NCBI GenBank assembly: GCA_016207765.1
Contig: JACQOY010000063.1
Location: 1 to 22,438, forward strand
Length of the DNA stretch: 22,438 nt
Reading direction: 5' to 3'
Source: Deltaproteobacteria bacterium
GTDB taxonomy: Bacteria > UBA10199 > SBBF01
A program made the translations under genes and the position numbers. The notes beneath the pieces were generated by a model. That model saw nothing but the letters and a program-made list of their open reading frames with translations, had not been told where the DNA came from and ran no database searches. This document shows, piece after piece, positions 1 through 7,001 of this stretch. Within the stretch, counting starts at the first letter, position 1, and the number at the start of each line of letters is the position of its first letter.

Positions 1-24
1 ATTGAGGCGATGAAGTGATGGATC

Positions 25-50
25 GTAGGGGCGCAATTCATTGCGCCCAC
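25..50. repeat. Dispersed GTAGGGGC-type palindromic repeat, copy 1
   Basis: An imperfect palindrome starting GTAGGGGCGCAAT and closing ATTGCGCCCAC around a TC centre. The arms GGGCGCAAT (29-37) and ATTGCGCCC (40-48) pair perfectly. It belongs to the family also seen at 116, 6807, 7399, 9141 and 9500, all with G(T)AGGGGC-like outer arms and a variable core. No gene is visible between position 1 and the regulator at 148; this stretch holds only copies 1 and 2 and some degenerate repeat-like sequence between them. Confidence 0.8.
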
Positions 51-115
51 AACAGGGATCGATCGACAATCATTGTTGGGTGCGGTAAATCAACAATCAT
101 GATCAATCACCATTT

Positions 116-141
116 GTGGGCGCGATAAATCGCGCTCCTGC
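116..141. repeat. Dispersed palindromic repeat, copy 2 (degenerate outer arm)
   Basis: GTGGGCGCGAT, AA, then ATCGCGCTCCTGC. The inner arms GCGCGAT and ATCGCGC pair exactly and the outer arms pair with one mismatch. It lies immediately beyond the 3' end of the XRE regulator gene. Between copies 1 and 2, GGGTGCGGTAAATCA (78 onwards) resembles this copy's GGGCGCGATAAATCG and may be a decayed third copy. Confidence 0.65.
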
Positions 142-147
142 GATTTT

Positions 148-396
148 TCAATACGATCTTGTCAATTTCCAAACAGGAACATCAAGGACAGATGCAATCC
201 GATGCAGGATGAGAATCGATGGATTGGCCTTCCCCTTTGCAATATCATAAATATAGCCTTTCGAGACGCCTGCCTCATACGCGACGCGCTCGAGACTCTT
301 TTGTTTCTCGGAAGAAATGGCAATCAGCATCTTCCCAAGACGACCGAGTAGCCGCTTTTCCTCAGGGCTTTCTTCAAATCCCATAAAAGCAATCAT
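148..396 (-). CDS. XRE/Cro-family helix-turn-helix transcriptional regulator
   Basis: A small DNA-binding protein of about 83 residues. The C-terminal two thirds read as a Cro/C1-type HTH: the stretch RVAYEAGVSKGYIYDIAKGK matches the helix 2-turn-helix 3 pattern (A-E-A-G-V-S-x-x-Y-I), followed by NPSILILHRIASVLDV, typical of helices 4 and 5. The frame is open upstream to 480, but the likely minus-strand -10 hexamer covers 410-415. The ATG at 411 therefore lies in the promoter and the usable starts are 396 or 384; neither has a clear Shine-Dalgarno. The gene diverges from the secreted-protein pair at 465 and 887, and its own promoter sits in an 11-bp inverted repeat, so autoregulation and control of the divergent genes is the natural inference. 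It could also be an orphan antitoxin-type regulator; no toxin gene is visible beside it. HTH identity is firm, target and start are inferred. Confidence 0.8.
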   Translation of the reverse strand: MIAFMGFEESPEEKRLLGRLGKMLIAISSEKQKSLERVAYEAGVSKGYIYDIAKGKANPSILILHRIASVLDVPVWKLTRSY

Positions 397-401
397 AGGA
401 C

Positions 402-435
402 TTGAGTCCATTATAGTAGTCCGATATAATGGACT
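402..435. promoter_or_regulatory. Divergent promoter with embedded perfect inverted-repeat operator
   Basis: AGTCCATTATA (405-415) and TATAATGGACT (425-435) form a perfect 11-bp inverted repeat with a 9-bp spacer. Each arm contains a consensus -10 hexamer TATAAT, one per strand (425-430 on plus, 410-415 on minus). On the plus strand TTGAGT (402-407) lies exactly 17 bp upstream of TATAAT, giving a near-consensus sigma-70 promoter for the genes at 465 and 887. The minus-strand -35 is weaker. An HTH dimer bound here would cover both -10 elements; the adjacent XRE protein is the obvious candidate ligand (inference). Confidence 0.75.
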
Positions 436-464
436 TTTAGCGGAATTATTTTTGCGGGGAAAAT

Positions 465-863
465 ATGAACAGCCTAACAAAAGGGTTTTTTCTTGGTGTA
501 TGGATGACTACCGCAATCGCACAATATGGTTGCGGAGAACCGACTACAGGCAAGGACGGGGTTTTTGTGGCGGACACTTCCGGCGACTATACCCTAAGTG
601 CCGTTTCGGATGCCTGTACGGGCGATTTCGCCACTGCCATCACCATCGAACAGGATACCTTCAATTTAATCCTTCTGGCAGAAACAGATGGCTTTGCCGA
701 TATGACCGGCACTATCGATGAAAATGATAATATCACCCTCGAGGGGGCGCTTAACAACGGAAATTTGTTTGCCTGCGACGGAACCTATACGGACGACAAG
801 TTTGTCGTAAATTGCACGATCGGTGATGGTGTTTCTTGTTCGGTTACTTGGCGAAAAAATTAA
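465..863 (+). CDS. Small secreted or lipoprotein-like hypothetical protein
   Basis: A 132-residue protein that I do not recognise. The N-terminus has a lysine (MNSLTK) followed by a hydrophobic stretch (GFFLGVWMTTAIA) and then QYGCGEPTTG. This looks like an export signal with a poor lipobox: Gly at -1 is acceptable, but Tyr at -2 and Gln at -3 are unusual. The mature part is acidic, Thr/Asp-rich and probably beta-rich, with four further cysteines (ACTGDF, FACDGT, NCTIGDGVSCS) that could form disulfides in the periplasm. The start ATG has GCGGGGA at 454-460. The gene follows the strong promoter at 402-430 and ends 23 bp before the lipoprotein at 887, so the two are probably co-transcribed. No domain can be named. 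Confidence 0.7.
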   Translation: MNSLTKGFFLGVWMTTAIAQYGCGEPTTGKDGVFVADTSGDYTLSAVSDACTGDFATAITIEQDTFNLILLAETDGFADMTGTIDENDNITLEGALNNGNLFACDGTYTDDKFVVNCTIGDGVSCSVTWRKN

Positions 864-886
864 TTGCTTCTTCAAGGAGGTGTAAA

Positions 887-1882
887 ATGAAAAAGATTTT
901 TCTTCTGGTCTTTTTCATGTTTCTCACTCCTGTAGTGGCGATTTCATGCGGTGGGTCGGGTACCGGTAGCAATAACGCCGACGAAGATATGGGTGGGGAT
1001 GACGATGGCGGGGATGACGGTAGCGATGGGGCTACTGATAGCAGTTCCGGGGGAAGCTGGTCTGCAGGCGGAGAAGCCCTCACGATTGACGATGTCGTCA
1101 ATGGTAGCGGTTCGGGTGCCTCGCTCACGAAAGCGGTTACAGCGTCTTCGGATGCCGCTTTTTATTTTGGCCGGTTTATTTTTGATGATGGGGCTGATCT
1201 CCACTGTGGGTCAATCAAGTTCAAACTCAACAAGGAAAATTCCAATTCAGCCTATTTTAGCGATGTTTCTTTGGAAAATATGAGCACCGTTGTAAATGGG
1301 ACTTCAAGTACTCCAACCGTTACCAGCAGTACAGACCTCGATGTCGATCCGAACTATAGCGCTTCCTCAAATCGTGTGGAGATTGCCGACGCCACGAGCC
1401 GCTTTGTCGCATTCGATCTCGATTTTGGCAACAATGATTACTTTGGAGATGTGACTGACGCGGGGGTTATCTTTTCGTCGGATTTTTTGACAATGGCGGG
1501 CGGCAATGATGTCGATTTCTTTTTCATTGCGCAAAAGGTCGATTCCCAACCGGATGTGGTTGACGATGATATCGTAGACGATTGGGATGATATTAGATTT
1601 AACGTGGATACTTCAAGTGGTGAAATCTTGTTGGCGGCTACCGGTGAAGTAACTGTCAGCGGTGCCGATTCGGACGGCCATCATGCATTCGAAGGTACAG
1701 ACACCCTTTACGGTTCTATTGAAGGGTCAGCCGGATTGACCGATGAAAAAGGGGGATGTTTTGCATACACCTTCGACGAAGTATACATCTATGGTGGTTT
1801 TGTTCTCTCGGCCGATACATTACTTGGTGCGGGATACGACATCGATACCGCCACCTACTTTGTCATGGAGAAAGTTGAGTAA
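887..1882 (+). CDS. Secreted lipoprotein of unknown function with Asp/Gly-rich linker
   Basis: A 331-residue protein. The start is fixed by AGGAGGTG at 875-882, five bases before ATG 887; the frame is open upstream but that extension has no RBS. The signal peptide MKKIFLLVFFMFLTPVVA ends in a convincing lipobox, A-I-S-C, so acylation by Lgt and cleavage by LspA is expected. Residues ~23-55 are a low-complexity Gly/Asp/Ser linker (DDDGGDDGSDG), as seen where a lipidated N-terminus tethers a globular domain. The remainder is acidic, Ser/Thr/Asp-rich and beta-prone, with two cysteines (HCGSIKF and GGCFAYTFDE) and no family I recognise. It is second in the putative operon with the gene at 465 and hence probably under the XRE-flanked promoter. 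Lipoprotein status is confident; function unknown. Confidence 0.85.
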   Translation: MKKIFLLVFFMFLTPVVAISCGGSGTGSNNADEDMGGDDDGGDDGSDGATDSSSGGSWSAGGEALTIDDVVNGSGSGASLTKAVTASSDAAFYFGRFIFDDGADLHCGSIKFKLNKENSNSAYFSDVSLENMSTVVNGTSSTPTVTSSTDLDVDPNYSASSNRVEIADATSRFVAFDLDFGNNDYFGDVTDAGVIFSSDFLTMAGGNDVDFFFIAQKVDSQPDVVDDDIVDDWDDIRFNVDTSSGEILLAATGEVTVSGADSDGHHAFEGTDTLYGSIEGSAGLTDEKGGCFAYTFDEVYIYGGFVLSADTLLGAGYDIDTATYFVMEKVE

Positions 1883-1925
1883 CTCAAGGGGAGGTAAGCC
1901 GTTGGTCAAGATGGGATTTTGAGGT

Positions 1926-2153
1926 TCAGGCCGCGAGGTATTCTCTTACATCCACTTGCACACCTCCCCGCGCGGCTTTATCGGCGAGTTTTAAAAGTTT
2001 GGTGGTTGTTCTTTCAGCGACATACTCTTCACCGCAATTTTGGCAAATTTGTGCCGGTACCTGCTTCACAACAATAGTCGTCTCACCACGCTCAAGGGTC
2101 ACCGTCGTTTTTCCATTGCGGGTTTTTCCACGCTTACAGATCACGCATTTCAT
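1926..2153 (-). CDS. YgiT/MqsA-type zinc-finger protein (putative antitoxin)
   Basis: A 75-residue protein starting MKCVICKRG and containing QICQNCGEEYV: two CxxC knuckles about 32 residues apart, the signature of the N-terminal zinc-binding domain of YgiT/MqsA-type proteins. The C-terminal DNA-binding HTH of full-length MqsA is absent; the protein ends after a short helical tail (TTTKLLKLADKAARGG). Short YgiT-type proteins of this kind are commonly paired with DUF4258 proteins as type II toxin-antitoxin-like modules. The start codon overlaps the stop of the upstream DUF4258 gene by 4 bp (ATGA), implying translational coupling. Family assignment is firm. The antitoxin role is inferred from pairing, and the missing HTH makes autorepression by this protein alone doubtful. 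Confidence 0.85.
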   Translation of the reverse strand: MKCVICKRGKTRNGKTTVTLERGETTIVVKQVPAQICQNCGEEYVAERTTTKLLKLADKAARGGVQVDVREYLAA

Positions 2154-2434
2154 CGCTTCTTCCTCCTGCTAAAACCGTTTTCCCATTCCGATAAATCGGG
2201 TTCATAAGCCGTAACAACTATTGTTTCACGATCGGGTCTATTATCTGCCGCCACAACATGCAACGGTCTCTCACCACACCAACCAAACACCAACCGGCTC
2301 GGATAGGGCGTGTCACCCGGATAATCTTCAATCACCTTTCCAGATTTTAAAATATGCCGGACATCTTCTTCACTAATCGCCCTCTGGAACATGCGCTGGA
2401 TCGCATGGATTCGAAAAATCAGCTTATTTGCCAT
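2150..2434 (-). CDS. DUF4258 domain-containing protein (putative toxin partner)
   Basis: A 94-residue protein. The N-terminal IHAIQRMFQRAISEEDVRHIL (H-x5-R-x2-R) and the strand-rich middle GKVIEDYPGDTPYPSRLVFGW, then PLHVVAADN and IVVTAYEPD, are characteristic of DUF4258, a small RelE/BrnT-like fold found next to YgiT-type genes. It starts 11 bp after the metG stop, with AAAGGGCG overlapping that junction as a possible RBS, so the pair may ride on the tmk-holB-metG transcript as well as any promoter of its own. Overlap with the downstream YgiT-type gene is 4 bp. Unlike most textbook modules, the putative toxin precedes the putative antitoxin. The toxin function is inferred from the family and the arrangement. 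Confidence 0.8.
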   Translation of the reverse strand: MANKLIFRIHAIQRMFQRAISEEDVRHILKSGKVIEDYPGDTPYPSRLVFGWCGERPLHVVAADNRPDRETIVVTAYEPDLSEWENGFSRRKKR

Positions 2435-2445
2435 TTTAACGCCCT

Positions 2446-4023
2446 TTACGGAGTTTTAGCAATCTGTATCCGCGGAAAGAGATTTAATTTTTGTTCGGCC
2501 AGTTGATGTTCGTTTTTCAAGAAAGGGAGGATGGTCAAATCGTTGAAGCGAACATCACTGAGCCTTTTGATTTTTTCGAATCCATAAGCGTTCCAGATTT
2601 TTTCAGTGGCCGCGGGGACAAATGGCAGGACAAGCACACAAATCTGACGTACCGCCTCGGCCAAAACCGTGAGCACCCCCGATAATTCTTCCGTTTTCTT
2701 TTCTTTGGCCAGTTTCCAAGGCGCCTGATTGTCGATGAATTGATCGACCTGCGTGATATGGCCCCATATTTTTTCGAGAGCGACATGCGTTGAGATATCT
2801 CCGCCTTCGGGATCCAATGCCGATGAGACCTCCTTGAACAAAGCGTCGGCCCCTTGCAAAAATTTGACCGTGCGTTGCGCCTCTTTGTCCGGGCGCACAA
2901 TCCCATTCTGATATTTCCACACCATCCCCAAAATCCGCGAGGCAAGGTTGCCAAGACCGTTGGCTAAATCCGCATTGTACCGTTCGATAAACCCGTCCCA
3001 TGTAAAATCACCGTCGTCGCCGAAGCTCGATCCGCGCAGAAGGTAATAGCGAAGCGCATCGGCGCCGAAGTCGGGGTATTTTCCCAGAATATCCAGGGGG
3101 GTTACGACATTGCCGAGCGATTTCGACATCTTTTCGCCCCGGAGATAGACAAAGCCGTGACCAAAAACGGTTTTGGGGAGAGGGAGATTTGCCGACATCA
3201 GCATAGCGGGCCAGATGATGCAGTGAAAACGGGTGATGTCTTTTCCCACGATGTGCGTGACATTTTTCCAGTACTCGTTGTCTTTCAATTCATCCAACGA
3301 TTTGAGATCCAACCAGGAAAGATAATTGATCAGCGCGTCAAACCAGACATAAAAGACATGCGTCTTGTCGAGAGGCACCGGGATTCCCCACGTGAATGTG
3401 CTCCGGGAGATTGAAAAATCCTCCAGCCCATTCTTGATGAAATTGACCACCTCGTTTCTCCGTTTGGCGGGGAGGATGAATTCCGGATGGGTGTCGATAT
3501 GCCTGAGAAGTTTTTCCGCGTATTTTTCGAGTTTGAAAAAATAATTCTTCTCTTTGAGCCAGGTCGGCTTTTTTTGGTGATTCTTGCAAAGTCCGTTCTC
3601 CAGGTCTTTTTCAGTGTAAAAGGCCTCGCATGATTCGCAGTACCACCCTTCGTAGTCCTTTTCGTAAATATCTCCCGCCTTGTTGACCCGCTCGAAGAAC
3701 TCATAGACGATCTTGTGATGCCGAGGATCACTCGTCTGAATGAACCGATCATAGGAAATATTGAGCTTCTTCCAAATCTGCTCGAATGTCGGACGCATTT
3801 GATCGCAATAAACTTTTGGGTCAAGCCCCTGGCTTGCGGCGGCCTCTGCGGCTTTTTGGACATTGGCGCTGTGTTCGTCGTTGCCCATCTGGAAAAGGAC
3901 CTCATCGCCGCAAAGTCTGCGGAAACGGGCGATGACATCGGCGCCGATTTTTTCGTACGCGGTGCCGATGTGCGGCAGGCTGTTGACGTAATCGATGGCG
4001 GTGGTGATAAAAAATTTCGTCAT
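2446..4023 (-). CDS. metG: Methionyl-tRNA synthetase
   Basis: Class I aminoacyl-tRNA synthetase (525 aa) charging tRNA-Met with methionine in the cytoplasm. The Rossmann-fold signature appears as PHIG (17-20) in FITTAIDYVNSLPHIGTAYE, and the second motif KMSKS lies at 298-302 in RGEKMSKSLGN. A zinc-knuckle-like insertion around residues 128-150 reads CESCEAFY...GLCKNH, i.e. CxxC followed by C-x2-H rather than a second CxxC. The anticodon-binding helical domain follows (DNQAPWKLAKEKK is typical). The protein ends soon after and lacks the C-terminal tRNA-binding/dimerisation domain of longer MetRS forms. Its ATG overlaps the holB stop (ATGA, 4020-4023), so it is third in a tmk-holB-metG operon. 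Identification is very secure. Confidence 0.97.
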   Translation of the reverse strand: MTKFFITTAIDYVNSLPHIGTAYEKIGADVIARFRRLCGDEVLFQMGNDEHSANVQKAAEAAASQGLDPKVYCDQMRPTFEQIWKKLNISYDRFIQTSDPRHHKIVYEFFERVNKAGDIYEKDYEGWYCESCEAFYTEKDLENGLCKNHQKKPTWLKEKNYFFKLEKYAEKLLRHIDTHPEFILPAKRRNEVVNFIKNGLEDFSISRSTFTWGIPVPLDKTHVFYVWFDALINYLSWLDLKSLDELKDNEYWKNVTHIVGKDITRFHCIIWPAMLMSANLPLPKTVFGHGFVYLRGEKMSKSLGNVVTPLDILGKYPDFGADALRYYLLRGSSFGDDGDFTWDGFIERYNADLANGLGNLASRILGMVWKYQNGIVRPDKEAQRTVKFLQGADALFKEVSSALDPEGGDISTHVALEKIWGHITQVDQFIDNQAPWKLAKEKKTEELSGVLTVLAEAVRQICVLVLPFVPAATEKIWNAYGFEKIKRLSDVRFNDLTILPFLKNEHQLAEQKLNLFPRIQIAKTP

Positions 4024-4868
4024 GAGGTCAAATCCATCACCAAATTTTCCAGGACAAGCGCCTTGTTCACATTTCCCTCGATATCGCGCTGGGCCTCGCT
4101 GATCCGGTCGATTTTATCCAAGCCCAAAAAATTGCTGTCCGCCACAATCCGCCGAAAAAGGCGTTTTTTTTGCACCTCCAAAAGGAGGGGAAGATCGATC
4201 TCCTTCCGCGCCAGTTCCTGGGCCGCCGCGGCTGTATCGGAAAAAGAGGGCGATTTACCTGAAAACAAACGGTCCAGATGCTGGGCGGCGCCGGCCATTT
4301 CATCGGCCAGAATTTCGGAGAGCAAACCGGCGGAGCCGTCGACATCTTCGAGCATACTGCGGAGTTTATCCGGCGGGAGATTCCATTGGGGACCGAGGTA
4401 TGCGGCCATTTCCAAAACCGGTGGCGCCGAAAAAAAGAGCCGGCGGCACCGCGAACGGATCGTCGGGAGAATTTGAAAAAGGGAACGGGTTATCAGGATA
4501 AAAAGGGTGTCTCGGGGGGGTTCTTCCAGGACTTTCAACAGGCTGTTGGCGGCCTGGCGGGTGAGGGAGCCGGCCTCGTCGATGAGGACAACCTTGAGCA
4601 GGGCCTCCAAGGGGGCCCGTTGCAATTTTGCCTGGCACGACCGGATCGCCTCAATCTTGATGGTTTCCCCTTCCGCCTCGATCAAATGAAAATCGGGATG
4701 CACCCCTCCCTCGATTTCCCGCCCGAAAAGCCGGGCGACAAATGCCAGGGCGACCCTCTTTTTTCCGATGCCGGGAGTGCCGTAAAAAAGATAAGCCGGG
4801 GGGAGGCGGTTTAGCGAAGCTTCCCGGACAAGCAACTCCCAGTTTTTCCGGTGGCCGATAAAATTCAC
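4020..4868 (-). CDS. holB: DNA polymerase III subunit delta' (clamp-loader)
   Basis: Clamp-loader AAA+ subunit (282 aa) that works with gamma/tau and delta to load the beta clamp. Visible motifs: GTPGIGKK (30-37) at the Walker A position, VVLIDEAG (93-100) as Walker B, LLKVLEEPP, and the SRC motif at 139-141 (TIRSRCRR) that supplies the arginine finger to the neighbouring ATPase. The segment after the first helix (residues ~44-60, ARLFGREIEGGVHPDFHLI) has none of the four zinc cysteines found in E. coli delta', so the zinc module is missing. The start codon is GTG (4866-4868) and overlaps the tmk stop by 4 bp. Gene order tmk-holB is common in bacteria and supports the call over a dnaX fragment; it lacks DnaX domain III onward. 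Confidence 0.93.
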   Translation of the reverse strand: MNFIGHRKNWELLVREASLNRLPPAYLFYGTPGIGKKRVALAFVARLFGREIEGGVHPDFHLIEAEGETIKIEAIRSCQAKLQRAPLEALLKVVLIDEAGSLTRQAANSLLKVLEEPPRDTLFILITRSLFQILPTIRSRCRRLFFSAPPVLEMAAYLGPQWNLPPDKLRSMLEDVDGSAGLLSEILADEMAGAAQHLDRLFSGKSPSFSDTAAAAQELARKEIDLPLLLEVQKKRLFRRIVADSNFLGLDKIDRISEAQRDIEGNVNKALVLENLVMDLTS

Positions 4869-5500
4869 AAAAACCTCAACACATGCTTCACAATTTCCTG
4901 GTGGACCGCCTCGACATCCTGGTTCACGTCGATGACGATCACCCGCTCGGGCTCGGCACGGGCGATGGTCAAATATCCCTCGCGGACTTTTTCATGAAAG
5001 GCGAGCGCCTCGTTTTCGAAACGGTCTTCGCTCAAAGTTTTTTCAAGCAAGGCGATCCTCTCACGGGCGCGCTTCAAGCCAATTTCAGGGGCACAGTCCA
5101 TGAGAAAGGTCAGTTTCGGTTTGAGCTTCCCCACCGCCAGGCGATTGATGATGTCGATCAGCTCCACCGGAAAACCCCTGCCAAATCCCTGATAAGCGGT
5201 GGTGGCATCGGCAAAGCGGTCGCATAGCACAATTTTTTTTGCCTTGAGCGCCGGCTCGATGATCCTTTCCACATGCTGGGATCTCCCGGCCGCATAGAGA
5301 AGAAGTTCACAGAGGGGGGTCATGCCGGTGTTTTCGGAATCGAGGAGGATTTTCCGGATCTGATCGCCGATGACGGTCCCCCCCGGTTCGCGCGTCAGGA
5401 CCGTCTCGAAACCGCGCAACTTGAGAATGTCGTCGAGTATCTTGATCTGGGTGGTTTTACCCGAGCCTTCGATGCCTTCGAAGGTTATAAATAATGACAT
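4865..5500 (-). CDS. tmk: Thymidylate kinase
   Basis: Phosphorylates dTMP to dTDP with ATP, feeding DNA synthesis. At 211 aa it is the normal family length. The P-loop is GIEGSGKT (9-16). TREPGGTVIGDQIR carries the substrate-binding REPGG motif, and LCDRFADATTAYQGFGRG holds the conserved DR(F/Y) and the TMP-binding tract. The LID region is RARERIALLEKTLSEDRFE. It is the first gene of the tmk-holB-metG operon with a 4-bp overlap to holB. The ATG at 5500 has no strong Shine-Dalgarno, but the frame closes shortly upstream and the N-terminus MSLFITFEGI is standard for the family. Confidence 0.97.
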   Translation of the reverse strand: MSLFITFEGIEGSGKTTQIKILDDILKLRGFETVLTREPGGTVIGDQIRKILLDSENTGMTPLCELLLYAAGRSQHVERIIEPALKAKKIVLCDRFADATTAYQGFGRGFPVELIDIINRLAVGKLKPKLTFLMDCAPEIGLKRARERIALLEKTLSEDRFENEALAFHEKVREGYLTIARAEPERVIVIDVNQDVEAVHQEIVKHVLRFL

Positions 5501-5540
5501 GACGTCTACAGTACGATTGAAACGAGACGACCATCAAGTA

Positions 5541-5580
5541 AAAAAAGCCCCGCTTCGCCTGCCTGAAGGCGAAACGGGGC
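5541..5580 (-). terminator. Rho-independent terminator of the porin gene
   Basis: GCCCCG C TTCGCCT (5547-5560) pairs with AGGCGAA A CGGGGC (5567-5580) around the loop GCCTGA, giving a 13-bp-class stem with one C-A mismatch. Read on the minus strand it is followed by a T run (complement of A at 5541-5546). It lies 30 bp past the porin stop and before tmk, so it separates the two minus-strand units. A short T run on the other side (5583-5586) could also give weak plus-strand termination. Confidence 0.9.
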
Positions 5581-5609
5581 CCTTTTACATCTCTACTGCC
5601 GATACATCT

Positions 5610-6770
5610 CTAGAAGTTGTAATCAAACTCAGCCATCACCGACTGATAGTCCGAGTTGAAAGCCGGTCCCGCAACCGCCGCAAAGTCGAAGCGATATTCC
5701 AGCTTCATCTTCGCGCCGTCGGCGATCTGATAGCCCGCGCCCACAGTACCGCTGTAGGTGTTGCCTTCGTGGCTGGCGTTCCAGAAACCGCCTGTGGTTG
5801 AGGCGCCGCTTCCGGTGACCGGATTGACTTCCCACATCCAGCCGCCACGGAAGGTCAGGTCCCACACATCGCTCGCCTCGTAGTTTAAGGCAATCCAGCC
5901 CGCTATCGCCTTCTGGTTTTTGGAGGCGGCAACAACGTTGTCGCTCTGACGGTAGACCCCCTCGGCCGCCACGGTGATCGTGTCGGAGGCGGCAATCATC
6001 ATGTCCAAGTCCCCGAAGAAATCCCAATGGGCGTTCTGCGAGACACCGCCGGCAACCGCTGCATCGCTTTCAGGGCTGAAACCGCCCGAAATGCCGATGG
6101 TCGATTCGTTCCCTTCGTCACCCCAGTTGAAGCCCAACCGGAACAAGCTGGCCGGAATGGCCGAATCGCCGAAACCGTTGGCATTCAGGTCGTTGGTCAC
6201 CGCAAAATGCAGGTCAACCAGGTCGCTAAACGCATAATAGAGTTTGGCACCGATGACTTGCCTGGGAATCAGATGCCGATAGGGAAACTGGTAGGAAATA
6301 AGCCAGTTCTCATTCCGGTCAACCGATTCCACCCCCACCGGGGCGTTGAACTTACCGATCAAGAACTCAATGCCGTTGCCGGCCGCCAGATTGGCGGTGA
6401 CATAGGCCTGTTCCAAATCGTAGGCATCAGCCACACGGGTGTTGGTGTTGGCAAAATCAACAAAATCCACATCGGCGCGCAGACGGATGTTCTCCCCAAA
6501 GCTCTTCTGGAGATCGATTTCCACCTGATCGACGATAAAGCGGAAGTGATCGGCATTGGCCGCCGTGGCGAAAGTCACATCGCCCATGCCGCCCAAGGCA
6601 CCGCCGGTGGCGTCCTTGTCGTCATGCTGGTAGCCGGTGACAACCGTCACGTTACCGCTGATCTCAAGACCGCCGGCCGCCGCTTCGGGAGCGGGGGTTC
6701 CGTTGGCCCAAGTCGTGCCTGTCACAGCCATTGTCGCTGCAACAACAGCACTTATGATAAGTTTCTTCAT
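5610..6770 (-). CDS. Outer-membrane beta-barrel porin, OmpL-like (BBP2-type) family
   Basis: A 386-residue outer-membrane protein. A clear Sec signal MKKLIISAVVAATMAVTGTTWA precedes NGTPAPE. The chain then alternates polar and hydrophobic residues through many probable transmembrane strands and ends in YNF, the terminal-aromatic signal used by the BAM complex. The block around residues 140-200 (IGKFNAPVGVESVDRNENW, then YQFPYRH) resembles the BBP2/OmpL-like porin family, where a GxxxxPxGxE motif is typical; that family call is from recollection and less certain than the porin call. A good SD (AAAGGAGA) lies 7 bases before ATG 6770, and the stop is TAG, followed by a strong terminator. It appears monocistronic. 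Likely role: passive diffusion of small solutes; substrate unknown. Confidence 0.85.
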   Translation of the reverse strand: MKKLIISAVVAATMAVTGTTWANGTPAPEAAAGGLEISGNVTVVTGYQHDDKDATGGALGGMGDVTFATAANADHFRFIVDQVEIDLQKSFGENIRLRADVDFVDFANTNTRVADAYDLEQAYVTANLAAGNGIEFLIGKFNAPVGVESVDRNENWLISYQFPYRHLIPRQVIGAKLYYAFSDLVDLHFAVTNDLNANGFGDSAIPASLFRLGFNWGDEGNESTIGISGGFSPESDAAVAGGVSQNAHWDFFGDLDMMIAASDTITVAAEGVYRQSDNVVAASKNQKAIAGWIALNYEASDVWDLTFRGGWMWEVNPVTGSGASTTGGFWNASHEGNTYSGTVGAGYQIADGAKMKLEYRFDFAAVAGPAFNSDYQSVMAEFDYNF

Positions 6771-6806
6771 TGTGTTCTCTCCTTTGATGGTTTGACTGCT
6801 TTTTTA

Positions 6807-6834
6807 GTACGGGCAATTCACGAATTGCCCCTAC
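6807..6834. repeat. Dispersed palindromic repeat, copy 3
   Basis: GTACGGGCAATTC, then AC, then GAATTGCCCCTAC. The inner arms GGGCAATTC and GAATTGCCC pair perfectly; the outer arms differ at one position. It lies in the 231-bp gap between the divergent porin and response regulator genes, within the probable 5' untranslated region of the porin. Confidence 0.8.
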
Positions 6835-6871
6835 GAACTGAATGGATACGAAAGGTTATATTGATACTGCC

Positions 6872-6896
6872 CCCGTAAGTGTCGCTCTTTTACGGG
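6872..6896. promoter_or_regulatory. Inverted repeat in the porin/response-regulator divergent region
   Basis: CCCGTAA (6872-6878) and TTACGGG (6890-6896) form a perfect 7-bp inverted repeat separated by 11 bp. It sits mid-way between two divergent genes and has no adjoining T run, so it is more like a protein-binding site or small hairpin than a terminator. No convincing -10/-35 pair could be assigned to either gene, apart from a possible minus-strand TATAAC just downstream of the repeat (towards the porin). Confidence 0.35.
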
Positions 6897-7001
6897 AACC
6901 AGGGTGTTTCGTCAAGGAAAAAATAACGCGATGCGTTCTCACGGTGACTGCATGGAACCAACACTTGTCAGGAGACAGCTTCTTCTGTTAGAAAACGGCC
7001 A

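Noticed and set aside
5510..5600. Small RNA gene between tmk and the porin
   Set aside because: The hairpin and T run are fully explained as the porin terminator, and no promoter was found for an independent RNA.
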